From an uncultured Roseburia sp. (GTDB lineage Bacteria; Bacillota; Clostridia; Lachnospirales; Lachnospiraceae): a DNA stretch of 41,058 nt. Shown here piece after piece: positions 24,241-33,368 of the stretch; the first letter of the stretch is position 1; every line of letters begins with the position of its first letter. The notes under the pieces were generated by a model. It searched no databases. It saw only the letters and a list, made by a program, of their open reading frames with translations, and was not told the origin of the DNA. The translations under genes were made by a program, and so were the position numbers. The stretch covers positions 1 through 41,058 of the forward strand of contig CAKRLC010000011.1 in the NCBI GenBank assembly GCA_934358955.1. The letters are read 5' to 3'.

Positions 24241-25056
24241 TTACTGTTTCGGAATAAAACCTTCAAAAATAAACAGGTCAAACTGTTTTCTGCTGGCATC
24301 TAACTGCTCCTGCGATTTGATCGTCCATGCAACACTTAATGTATGATACAGGCGCTGGCACAGAGTTCTTGAAAGATTGCTTTTATGTAAATGATCATAC
24401 GCAATAAAATCCGGTTTTGTCACACAATTAAACAGCAGATAATGTGACATCATATATAAAAAGGATTCTCTTTCCCCTGCCGGTGCAAGTCTTGAAGACA
24501 GCTGTCCACGGATCACCTCCGGTCTGTGCTCCTTATACCATTTGACTGCAAGCGGATGAAAAGACTCAATACAGTAAACACCCTTATATTCACGGATCAG
24601 ACTGTCTGCGATCTCACAGACGGTGTTATGATCTTCATGGATCTTAATCTCGATGATCAGTGGTACCTTGCCATCTACCAGTTTTAAAAAATCTTCGAAT
24701 AACGGAATTTTCTCCTCAGAATCACATAAATGAAACTGCAGCAATTCTTCATAAGTATAATCCCTGACATTGCCTTTTACACCACAGACTCTTTGCAACG
24801 ACTCATCGTGAAAAACGACCGGTATCCGGTCTTTTGTCAACTGGACATCTAACTCTATGCCATAGCCTGCATCCACTGCCTTGCGAAAAGCAGCCATGGA
24901 ATTTTCCGGCGCCTCCGTTTTGTTGTCATGCAGACCCCGATGCGCATAATAATGCCCCATAAGTGGTGTAACATCCGGTCTTCTTACCATATGCGGCATA
25001 ATCGCGATCAGATAAGCTGCGATAAGAACAATCAAAATCATCCATATGATAGCCAT
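24241..25056 (-). CDS. Membrane-anchored glycerophosphodiester phosphodiesterase
   Basis: A 271-residue GDPD-family protein. One N-terminal membrane segment (about 3-22) is followed by the TIM-barrel domain with His39-Arg40-Gly41, Glu68/Asp70 and His83-Asp84, the metal and catalytic residues of the family. It hydrolyses glycerophosphodiesters to glycerol-3-phosphate and an alcohol, and may act on lipid headgroups at the membrane. A GGAAGGA site precedes the ATG. It is a lone gene between terminator-like sequence and the cupin unit. Confidence 0.9.
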   Translation of the reverse strand: MAIIWMILIVLIAAYLIAIMPHMVRRPDVTPLMGHYYAHRGLHDNKTEAPENSMAAFRKAVDAGYGIELDVQLTKDRIPVVFHDESLQRVCGVKGNVRDYTYEELLQFHLCDSEEKIPLFEDFLKLVDGKVPLIIEIKIHEDHNTVCEIADSLIREYKGVYCIESFHPLAVKWYKEHRPEVIRGQLSSRLAPAGERESFLYMMSHYLLFNCVTKPDFIAYDHLHKSNLSRTLCQRLYHTLSVAWTIKSQEQLDASRKQFDLFIFEGFIPKQ

Positions 25057-25103
25057 ATCTTCCTTCCTCTTTTCTTTTGTATATTTATATATGATAATGT
25101 TGA

Positions 25104-25135
25104 AAGGTCTGCAACATAACTTACATGCAGACCTT
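25104..25135. terminator. Terminator downstream of the MFS gene
   Basis: AAGGTCTGCA and its complement TGCAGACCTT form a 10-base stem with T runs in both directions. It lies between the MFS gene stop (25164) and the GDPD gene. Confidence 0.75.
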
Positions 25136-25163
25136 TTTCACTCAGATTCTATTATTTTATATA

Positions 25164-26438
25164 TTAATCATCTACGTCAAAGTTTTCCAGCACTTTTGCT
25201 TTCTTCATCGGTTTCGAATCCCCGTGTTTTACCATAAGCATTGTCACGAATGCACAGGCCGTAAAGAACATCGCATATGGAAACAGTGTATGATAAGATA
25301 CATACTGAAGCAGTGCTCCGGAAACGATCGGTGTAAAGATCTGTGCTGTCATGGAAAAGGTATAATATAATCCGGTATATTTTCCGATATCGCTGCCTTT
25401 GCTCATCTCAACTACCATTGGCAGTGAGTTGACGCTGATCGAAGCCCATCCAATTCCGATGATCGCAAAGAAAACATTCGCTGTCACATTATAGGTCGGA
25501 TAGAAAAATACCGATGTATAACTGATGAACATCATCACTAATCCGATCAAAATGGATTTCTTTCTTCCGATTTTAGAAGAAATGATCCCAATCGGTATGT
25601 AGCTTAAGATCGCAGCTACCATTGCTACCATCAGGCAGCTTGCAAATCCGCCGCCTTCCATGCCCCATACAGTGACCGCATATCTTGAAAATGCCGTTGT
25701 TACTGCATTATAAGCCGTAAACCATAAAAAGATGGAAAACAGGATAAAGCTCAGACTTCTCTTTACCGGTGCTGACAATCCGTGTTCCTCTTTTTCCTTT
25801 TCTTCCTCTGCCTGTTCCGGATACTCTTCTGCTATCTTTGCCGCTATTTTCTTTTCATTGATCGTTGCCACAAGAATTACAACAGCAAAAATCATCAAAA
25901 GTGCAACTCCGATAAACACCGGAAGATAGCTTGGATGTTCCTCTTTCTTTACAAGGAAACGGATGAGAATAAGCGAATAGATAGCTCCAACCGCTCCCAT
26001 CAGATTAATTACTGCATTCGCACTCGAACGCAATGGTTTTGGTGTCAGATCCGGCATCAGAGCAACTGCCGGTGAACGGTACATTGCCATCGCCAGTAAC
26101 GTCAGGGCAAGCGCAACAACAAAAAGCCCCAACTTCTTGTAGTGGTCTGCCAGCGGAAGCAGCATCATACAGATTACGGCCGCCATTGTTCCAAATACAA
26201 CAAATGGCGTTCTTTTTCCCATTTTCGTATCCACTTTGTCGGACATCGTACCGATCAAAGGAAGTAAAAAAACGGCAAGGACATTGTCCATCGCCATGAT
26301 CGCACCGATCACTGTCTCATTCAGATGAAATGTGTTCTGCAGGATCAATGGTATGATATTGTCATACATCTGCCAGAAAGCACTGATCGATAAAAACGCC
26401 ATCCCCACGAAAAACGTTCTTTTGTAGTTGAGTTTCAT
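25164..26438 (-). CDS. MFS transporter, SLC45/GPH-like
   Basis: A 424-residue transporter with about 12 membrane segments, a charged central loop rich in Glu and Lys (about 200-230) and the loop-2 motif GTMSDKVDTKMGKRTPFVVFG, typical of sugar-type major-facilitator carriers. The start at 26438 has AGGGGGA nine bases upstream; the frame extends ten codons further without a site. Substrate unknown, a sugar or disaccharide being the usual guess for this subgroup. Confidence 0.88.
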   Translation of the reverse strand: MKLNYKRTFFVGMAFLSISAFWQMYDNIIPLILQNTFHLNETVIGAIMAMDNVLAVFLLPLIGTMSDKVDTKMGKRTPFVVFGTMAAVICMMLLPLADHYKKLGLFVVALALTLLAMAMYRSPAVALMPDLTPKPLRSSANAVINLMGAVGAIYSLILIRFLVKKEEHPSYLPVFIGVALLMIFAVVILVATINEKKIAAKIAEEYPEQAEEEKEKEEHGLSAPVKRSLSFILFSIFLWFTAYNAVTTAFSRYAVTVWGMEGGGFASCLMVAMVAAILSYIPIGIISSKIGRKKSILIGLVMMFISYTSVFFYPTYNVTANVFFAIIGIGWASISVNSLPMVVEMSKGSDIGKYTGLYYTFSMTAQIFTPIVSGALLQYVSYHTLFPYAMFFTACAFVTMLMVKHGDSKPMKKAKVLENFDVDD

Positions 26439-26593
26439 GTAAAAAATCCCCCTTATTTTTTCTATCACTCATACCCCTTTACTATAGCAGAAATATCCAA
26501 TTTTTTAAATGTTTTTCTCTGTTTTTATTGCTTTTTTCACAAATTTGGATCACTTTCTTACGCAGCAAAACACTAGCTGTTTTTTATCAAGTA

Positions 26594-27184
26594 TCACTTT
26601 TTCTGGCCGCTGACCCGTGTCGATACGACTGCTCCAAGCGGCACCATGGAGATTTCTGCTGTGCCATCTGGCTTTCGTGTGATAAGGGTTGCCCCTCTTT
26701 GCACATACTGTCTGTCAATTCCCGCATATCCAAGATAATCAATGGACATTCCGTAAGTCATCTGAATTCCCCTGTAAGTCAAAGAGAGCGTATTCAAATG
26801 ATCATGTCCACAAAACATCCATTTTATCACACCATTCTCCACAGCTTTCTCAAAAAAACTGCTTTCTTTACACGAAATTCCAAAGTATTCGTCCTTTTCC
26901 CCAACACTTCCATGCTGATAAACGACACTCCGATCACCTAATTTCATTTTCTCATAGGCATCCTTAAACTCTTTCGGCGGGATATGAAAAAACGCCATTG
27001 CCTGCAGAGACGGATCCTTCTCCTTCATCTGCGCAAGCCGGTCCATACACCAGTCTGCCTGATCCTCATGAATACAGTCAAACCCGCTGAAAAACCAGCC
27101 ATCCCCATACATATTAGAATCCAGCATCACAAGAGGAAGTACTACTTCTTCTTTCTCATTTACAAGATTTAATCTCCATACCAT
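26594..27184 (-). pseudogene. Metallophosphoesterase, N-terminal half missing
   Basis: Encodes 196 residues matching only the C-terminal half of a calcineurin-like metallophosphoesterase. The late metal-binding motifs are present: FFHIPP (His at about 67) and the CGHDH motif (about 125-129). The first metal motifs (Asp-x-His, Gly-Asp and Gly-Asn-His-Asp/Glu) that should lie in the missing 5' part are absent, so it cannot form the full metal site. The only ATG is one base after a GGGAGG, so translation is doubtful. It lies 42 bases after jetC, where a jetD gene would be expected. It may be the remains of a gene cut when the jet operon arrived, or a decayed neighbour. Confidence 0.7.
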
Positions 27185-27226
27185 TCCTCCCTGTGCATTC
27201 TGTGTTGTTTCACAAAAACTTTGCTC

Positions 27227-30200
27227 TTATGCCCTGACCTCTTCCGCACCTTCCATAAGCTTCAGATAATCTCCTTTATCGATATGCATCATGGAAATCT
27301 GATTCTGATGTCTGCGGAATCCGTATACGCAATCCACATTCCGGATCAGTGACTGTAAACGCTCATCCGGTACGCAGACGATCAGCTGTAAATCCATTTT
27401 TCTCGCATATTTTAAGCAGACTGCACTTCGCTCCTGATCCATTTTGGAAAAGGCTTCATCTAATAATACCAGCTTTATCTTGGAATCACGTTTGCTCTGC
27501 TGCATATAAAGCATTGCAAATCCGGCAAGCAGCGCCACATACTTCGGATTCTGTCCCTCACCTCCGGAATCTCTTCCTGCCATATCATCAACAAAATTCT
27601 CGCGGATCACATTTCCGGCTTCATCCGTCACCTGCTCAAACATGCTAAATGCCAGGTAATTCCGGTAATCTGCGTACTGCTCCATCTCCTGACGCTTCTG
27701 CGCACGGATCTGTTCATCATCCTCCTTCGGCGGCATAAATTTATCTGTCAGAAGTTTGATTTTCTGTTCATACTTCTGATAGAACGAATCCTCGCCAAAG
27801 CTGATCTGTCCGTCAAAACCACCGTTGTCAAAGTTTTTGCTGTCTAACTCTTCTGCCATCAGCATATCGAAAAACTGGCCGTTTTCATTTTTGGCCGGTT
27901 CGATCTTGATCTGGTAAGTACTGTCTGAGAAGTTCGTCTCCCGAAGCAGACGGTTGATCTCATACGCATGCCGTTTGGCTGCCTTGATATCTCCATGGAT
28001 CACACCGATCACGTTTTCCCGCAGACTCTTGTAAATAAATTCACACTGCTTCTCAAATTCTGCCTCATAAGCCGGTTCATAATCCGTCTGATATTCCTCT
28101 AACAGCTTTTCATAAGTTTCGTTGGATTTCTCGTTTCCATGGAATTGATTGGACGGATAGCTTAAAATATAGCGTTTTCTGGATGCATAAAGTGTTTCTT
28201 CCTTCTGCTGTTCCTTCTGTGCCAGTGCTTCCAGTTCTGTATTCTTTGCATTTTTTACAGACTGACCGGAGCGTTTCTTTAACAGCTCTGCAACCTCCTG
28301 CTCAATCTCCCCGTTTGCGATATAGCCCTGCAGCATTTCATCCAGCTGCTCTTTTCTCTGCTGATTGGTACCGGAAAGATTCTCGAAATGCCGGATCTGT
28401 TCATTTAACCGGATCTGGTTTTCCCTGATCGCCTGATCTATCTTCTTCCGCTTCTCACTTAATGTTTTTTCCTGCTCCTCTAATACGCGATACGTTCCTT
28501 CGCGCAGTGTGCGGATCGTTTCTTCTAACTCAAGCTTCTTTTTATTGACTTTTGAAAGTTCTTTTTCTGATTTTGCAAGTGTGACAAAATAATCCGGTTC
28601 CCCTTTCAGGCTTTCAAAATCCCTTGCCTGTTTGAGTCGTCCTGTCAGAGTCGTAAGCTCTGCATACTCTTTGCTGAGGCGCTCTACTTCTGCTTCATAC
28701 TCTGTAAGACGCGCTTTGGACACCTTTTCGCCAATACATGCATTCGTTGTGTAATCTCTTTTTTTCAGATGACGGAAAATAAAGTTGCTGTAAGAATAGC
28801 AATCCGGTGTTACACCATCCTTTACCTGCTCTAGTTCATCCACTGAATGACATTTCATGATGTGCCCCAAATACCTTTTCAGGCAGACATCCACATACGA
28901 TTCCTTCGTACTTACCGCATCATAAAGTGAATGTTCTGCTACCTGCGGTTTTGTATCAGCGATCGCTTTGGTATTGATCAGATCCACTTCCTCAAACTGC
29001 TTCAGTTCCCGGAATATTTTTGCCGCATCATGTGCATACTGCGGTTCTGTTATAAGTGAGAACTTCAATCTGCCCATGCGGCCTTCGATCGCATTCTTCC
29101 ATTCTTCTTCCACAACCTCAAACAAGTCAGCAAAAATCTGTACATGGACCGTATGTCCATACCGGTCACTTAACTTACGCTCTAAAGTGCTTCGCGCGCT
29201 GCGGAGATGTTCGCTGTAAGACTTCCGGTTGTTTTTCATATCATCGATCAGCTTCTGCTTTTCTTTGAGTTCTTTTCCGATTTCTTTCTTCTGTTCATTA
29301 TAATCTTCTAACTCAGATTCCACATTCTGCTTGATAGATTCGATTTTTAAATGCAGCTCCTGACAATTTTCCTCCGTCACTTTTCCGTTTTGGAAAGCTT
29401 CGATCAAATGCAGTACCGGATTGCTGACGTAATCTGTAACGATCTCATCTTCTTCCCAGCTTTGTAATCCATGCAGCACCTTTCTCCACTGTCTGCTGTC
29501 TTTTGCAAGCATTTCGCTCCGCTTATTCAGCTCCTCTAACTGCTGCTGTCTGCTTCCCAGATCACTCGCCTTTAGATCAGCACTGACACGGATCAGCTCC
29601 TGCTCTGCTTCTTCTCTCTCTTTTGCAAGCTCCTCTGCCTTTTTCTGTAAAACCAGCTGTTCCTCAGAAATGCGCTGCATATCGTCCTCTGCTGCCTGGA
29701 TCTTCGCACGCATATCTTCAATATCAATGCAGCGTATCATAGCTTCTGCCCGCACGATATCTGTCTGGACTTCTGCAAGCTCCTGTCCTGCTTCCTTTAC
29801 TTCCGTTAACAGCTCGATCCGATTGCGCATGTCTTCGATTTTTTCCCGGATCTGCCGATAGGCATCTAATTGTTCACTGATCGTCTCGATCGTATCTGAG
29901 GTACTTTTCGGAAACATATAATCCCTGATAAACTGCCCGGTTCCGTTTGACATTCTTAACGCGATCGCGCTTTTTTCCATCGTGATAAAGCGATTCTGGT
30001 CAATATGACCTAAGATCACTTCATAAACTGTTCCAAGATACGCTTCCTTTGATGCATAAATGCGGTTCACATCTCCTCTTCCGCGGTTATCATCCGTCTG
30101 AGCCCGTTTTGTGACCAGCTTTCGGATATCCTGATTGGAATAGCAGAATCCATCCTCTGTGATGTAACCATCCTCCGGCATTTTTCCGGAATGGCTGAAA

Positions 30201-30592
30201 TATGCAAATTTTTTCAGTTCAGAATCGTTCTTTCTTACTTCAAAAGCGATTCCGATGCAGGTTGTAACATGTGTTCCCAGATCTTCGATCTCAAGTGCGA
30301 TCACAGAGCAGAAATCACAGTTATCACGGTTTGCCGATCCATCCTTCTGTTCACCACGCAGGTAGCTTAAAACGCTTCGGCGGTTTTTTGCATCATCTGC
30401 AGCCTTATTCAAAAAGCTTGGACTGAAGCTACCGTATAAGATAACCTGAATGGCATCCATGACTGTCGATTTACCGGATCCGCTTTTTCCGCTGAACAGG
30501 TTCACATACTCGTTAAATTCCAGTATTTTATGATTAATTCCTCCCCAGTTGTTCAAGCACATCCGGGTGAAGATTTTTTTTGAATGATTCAA
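27227..30592 (-). CDS. jetC: JetC/MksB-like SMC ATPase of a Wadjet-type system
   Basis: A 1121-residue SMC-like ATPase. Walker A GKSGSGKS is at 35-42 near the N terminus. Long charged coiled coils follow (about 290-480 and 690-830) around a hinge-like middle. A C-terminal head has SGGEGQ (about 1009-1014) and Walker B LVLLDEAFSKMD (about 1037-1048). In Wadjet and Mks condensins this subunit extrudes DNA loops with the kleisin (JetA) and JetB; Wadjet cuts small circular DNA through JetD. The start is a TTG with AAGGAG seven bases upstream. An inserted palindromic element separates it from jetB by 280 bases, unlike the tight spacing usual in these operons. Confidence 0.88.
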   Translation of the reverse strand: MNHSKKIFTRMCLNNWGGINHKILEFNEYVNLFSGKSGSGKSTVMDAIQVILYGSFSPSFLNKAADDAKNRRSVLSYLRGEQKDGSANRDNCDFCSVIALEIEDLGTHVTTCIGIAFEVRKNDSELKKFAYFSHSGKMPEDGYITEDGFCYSNQDIRKLVTKRAQTDDNRGRGDVNRIYASKEAYLGTVYEVILGHIDQNRFITMEKSAIALRMSNGTGQFIRDYMFPKSTSDTIETISEQLDAYRQIREKIEDMRNRIELLTEVKEAGQELAEVQTDIVRAEAMIRCIDIEDMRAKIQAAEDDMQRISEEQLVLQKKAEELAKEREEAEQELIRVSADLKASDLGSRQQQLEELNKRSEMLAKDSRQWRKVLHGLQSWEEDEIVTDYVSNPVLHLIEAFQNGKVTEENCQELHLKIESIKQNVESELEDYNEQKKEIGKELKEKQKLIDDMKNNRKSYSEHLRSARSTLERKLSDRYGHTVHVQIFADLFEVVEEEWKNAIEGRMGRLKFSLITEPQYAHDAAKIFRELKQFEEVDLINTKAIADTKPQVAEHSLYDAVSTKESYVDVCLKRYLGHIMKCHSVDELEQVKDGVTPDCYSYSNFIFRHLKKRDYTTNACIGEKVSKARLTEYEAEVERLSKEYAELTTLTGRLKQARDFESLKGEPDYFVTLAKSEKELSKVNKKKLELEETIRTLREGTYRVLEEQEKTLSEKRKKIDQAIRENQIRLNEQIRHFENLSGTNQQRKEQLDEMLQGYIANGEIEQEVAELLKKRSGQSVKNAKNTELEALAQKEQQKEETLYASRKRYILSYPSNQFHGNEKSNETYEKLLEEYQTDYEPAYEAEFEKQCEFIYKSLRENVIGVIHGDIKAAKRHAYEINRLLRETNFSDSTYQIKIEPAKNENGQFFDMLMAEELDSKNFDNGGFDGQISFGEDSFYQKYEQKIKLLTDKFMPPKEDDEQIRAQKRQEMEQYADYRNYLAFSMFEQVTDEAGNVIRENFVDDMAGRDSGGEGQNPKYVALLAGFAMLYMQQSKRDSKIKLVLLDEAFSKMDQERSAVCLKYARKMDLQLIVCVPDERLQSLIRNVDCVYGFRRHQNQISMMHIDKGDYLKLMEGAEEVRA

Positions 30593-30621
30593 TATATTAC
30601 TCCTTGTTCTTATGTATTTAC

Positions 30622-30830
30622 GGTCAAAAAATCTGTTTTTTTAGATAGTTTGTAACATAAATTCAAAAATTCATTGTGCAAACCATTTCGAGGAACCTCT
30701 GAATACGAAGATCGTGTTCAGCAATGGCTTCCACGATCTTTGAGTTTCCTCTTCATTGCACAAAATGATTTTTTGAATTTATGTTACAAACTATCTAATT
30801 AATTAATGTTAAGAAACCGATTTTTTGACC
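30622..30830. repeat. Palindromic structured repeat, copy R3, inside the jet operon
   Basis: A 209-base inverted repeat, GGTCAAAAAATC...GATTTTTTGACC at its ends. It has a perfect inner arm pair of 26 bases beginning AGATAGTTTGTAACATAAAT, and a central core matching R1 on the minus strand. Stems GAGGAA/TTCCTC and AGATCGTG/CACGATCT occupy the places of GATAAG/CTTATC and GAAGCGTG/CACGCTTC in R1. It fills most of the 280 bases between jetB and jetC. Confidence 0.75.
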
Positions 30831-30872
30831 TTGCTTCTAAAATTTCCATTATATTTCACGAGCTCTCTGAGT

Positions 30873-31493
30873 TTACTCCAATGTTAATTCCGGTATTTCC
30901 TCTGACATCTCATCCTGATATTTGCTGACAAGCTCGTTGATCTCGATCGCAGGGCAGAAGATGTTCACCGTACTGTAGATATAGATTGGCGTATGGTCGT
31001 CAAGATTTGCCACGGCTCCCGGAATCTCCAGCATCTGATGTGTTTTCATTAAAATAAGTGCTTCCTGCCATTCCTGTGCTGTCAGTTTTCGTGTAATAAG
31101 ATTCGTATTCTTTCCATATTCACGGATCTCTTCCAGTGTTGTGGTCGTTGCATGCAGCCCTTCTCCCATGATTTTATCACGGTAAATTAACCTGATCAGA
31201 AGGACCAGCTTTGTTGTCATAAGGCTCATGTGCTCGGTCATCACACCTTCCCCTGTAATGCGGAAGATGTGCTCCTGCGGATCATGTACCAGTTCGCAAT
31301 CTAACACGGACAGATAATCTGAGATAAATTCCCGGTGTCTTGCACATACCTGGTATCTTGGGTTATCCTTTTGTGTGAGTGTCACAGGATCGCATTTTAC
31401 CTGAAGAATACAGGTCTGCCGGAATAAATCCTGAATTGTTTTTCTTATATTTTCTGCCTCACCCGGCGAAATATTTTCCATATATTGCAACAT
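30873..31493 (-). CDS. jetB: JetB/MksE-like subunit (DUF4194)
   Basis: A 206-residue protein of the MukE/MksE-like DUF4194 type, the small winged-helix subunit that bridges kleisin and DNA in Mks/Wadjet complexes. Assignment rests on size, the charged middle (LYRDKIMGEG-like segment, TTTLEEIREYGKN), and position between a JetA-type and an SMC-type gene. A GGAGAG site precedes the ATG. The 105-base gap to jetA contains no gene. Confidence 0.8.
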   Translation of the reverse strand: MLQYMENISPGEAENIRKTIQDLFRQTCILQVKCDPVTLTQKDNPRYQVCARHREFISDYLSVLDCELVHDPQEHIFRITGEGVMTEHMSLMTTKLVLLIRLIYRDKIMGEGLHATTTTLEEIREYGKNTNLITRKLTAQEWQEALILMKTHQMLEIPGAVANLDDHTPIYIYSTVNIFCPAIEINELVSKYQDEMSEEIPELTLE

Positions 31494-31598
31494 TTTTTCT
31501 CTCCGTTTTCTGTTTCTATTCTGGGTTATGGTTTTGTCACCAGTTTATTGATCTGTCCGTTTTTCTGTTACTGTTCCTTATCATAAAACCGGTTCTTA

Positions 31599-33008
31599 TT
31601 ATTGATCTCCGATCATAAGCCTTGAATAAGAAAAACCTTCCTCGCTTCGTATTTCTTCCTCCACGCGGACAATGTCTTCTTTCAGACGGTCTTCCGTCTC
31701 TTCCTGCCATAAGAACAATAATTTTTCCAGATCTTCTACTGACTGTACCGTTTCCTCTGTCGTGATAAATCTTCCGTCTATGGTGTTCTGTCTTCGGAAA
31801 TCCTGCAGCTCTTTCTTTGTATACAACGGCTTTGGCACAAAATCTGCCATATCCTGTTTCTTCGTGCTTTCTTCTACATCCAGATTTAACGGAACAAACG
31901 CACTCTCACCTCTGTCACGTCTTCCGGAAAAGCTTGCATCTGTAATGTTTTTAAACTGTGTTGTAAATTGCATCCGGTCACGAAGCTCTTCTAAAATTTC
32001 CTGTTTTTTGTTGCTGTGATCTAACAGATTAATGAGTCTGACTGTATGATCCTCCTCACCGACACCTTCCTGAAGAATATAGTGGATGCGGGCCAGTGCC
32101 CGTTTTGCAAACACCGTCTTCTGCTCGATCAGCTTATTATATTTGCGCTCGATCAGGTCAAATTCCCGTTCGATCTGATACACAAGCTGGCTGGCATCCT
32201 CACAATACTCCAGACTGTAATGATTTCTTTGCTGTGCTAAGGAGCCTGCTTCTAACTCTATTCCCTGTCGGATAAGCGTTTCTTTTTTGACATCATTGGC
32301 GTTTAATATCTGACTGATCAGTTCTTTTACCGCTTCCTTATATCGATAAAAGCTGTCTGTTGTCGTAAGGATCGCGTATTTTTTACTGTCACTGTTATTG
32401 AGTTCTTCTACGAGTACCTCCTGAATTCCAATAAAATTCTTCCGGCTCGAAAGCTCGTCAAAATACGCTCTCATACCATCCTGCATATTGGAAAGCATCT
32501 GTCCCAATCTTTTGGATGTGCGAAGTGCACTCTTTAAAATATCGTTATTCTTCTCATGATCTGTCTGATACGTGTACAGTGCACTGTAAATAGCAAGGAT
32601 GCTTTCCCGCTCACTGCTGTCATCCTCACCCTGAAGCTTTTCAAATAATTCAACATACAGCTGGCTGTATTCCGGGAAAGAGATCACAGAGGTATTCAGC
32701 TTTTCATCAAAATCACTTTTGAGCCATCCCCAGCGGATCAGACGGTTTAATATCCCGGACGGAGAATCATCCGGAAATAGCATGTCCGTTTCTTCTCCTT
32801 CTTCCAGCTCCTCCTGTTCCCATATGATCCGCGCCTTTATCATCGTATCTTCAATAATCGCCCTGCATTCCTCGGTTGTAAGTCCAAGGGATGAATAAAT
32901 CTCATTATTTTCTTCATAAATCGCAACCAGAAACTGCGTATACGCATCCCGGTTTTTGGTACGGAATAATTTATAAAAATCTGATGGTATTTTCTTCTTT
33001 AAAATCAT
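31599..33008 (-). CDS. jetA: JetA/MksF-like kleisin subunit (DUF5716)
   Basis: A 469-residue protein starting MILKKKIPSDFYKLFRTKNRD, the typical opening of the JetA family. It has a winged-helix start (about 10-110), a long alpha-helical middle, and a C-terminal domain (about 420-465) that would contact the SMC head. It is first in the jetA-jetB-jetC operon. The 360 bases upstream (33009-33368) separate it from the divergent patatin gene, are AT-rich and hold promoter-like sequence but no gene. Confidence 0.83.
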   Translation of the reverse strand: MILKKKIPSDFYKLFRTKNRDAYTQFLVAIYEENNEIYSSLGLTTEECRAIIEDTMIKARIIWEQEELEEGEETDMLFPDDSPSGILNRLIRWGWLKSDFDEKLNTSVISFPEYSQLYVELFEKLQGEDDSSERESILAIYSALYTYQTDHEKNNDILKSALRTSKRLGQMLSNMQDGMRAYFDELSSRKNFIGIQEVLVEELNNSDSKKYAILTTTDSFYRYKEAVKELISQILNANDVKKETLIRQGIELEAGSLAQQRNHYSLEYCEDASQLVYQIEREFDLIERKYNKLIEQKTVFAKRALARIHYILQEGVGEEDHTVRLINLLDHSNKKQEILEELRDRMQFTTQFKNITDASFSGRRDRGESAFVPLNLDVEESTKKQDMADFVPKPLYTKKELQDFRRQNTIDGRFITTEETVQSVEDLEKLLFLWQEETEDRLKEDIVRVEEEIRSEEGFSYSRLMIGDQ

Positions 33009-33368
33009 CTGTAAAATCCTTTTTTATCCGGCAGCATGAAAGATACTGCCTTCTTCTGCTCTGTCTCTTCACCTGTCAGACAGATGAAGCAACTTCTTCT
33101 TATTATATATATTTTCAGCAATTTTCGCAACCGCTCTCCTGATGATTGGAATTTCTTTCTATGCACCTTTTCTATACACATCCAAGGGTTTGTATATTTA
33201 CATTAAATTCCGATATGCTAAACTTTTACTGGCAGTTAGATCAGCAACATAACGGATGCTAAGATTAAATAGTTGGGTATTTTTTGTGAAATCTTCGATA
33301 AGATTTTTATAGTGAATGATTTGATCTTAATATCCATATTGTATACATCAAAAAAGAGGGATTATTTT

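Noticed and set aside
25164..26438. jetD in the genes following jetC
   Set aside because: This gene encodes a 12-segment MFS transporter; no topoisomerase-primase-type nuclease is seen here or in the phosphoesterase fragment.
33115..33130. AGCAATTTTCGC, similar to the minus-strand sigma-54 site at 2147-2162, upstream of jetA
   Set aside because: The GG of the -24 half is absent at the required spacing.
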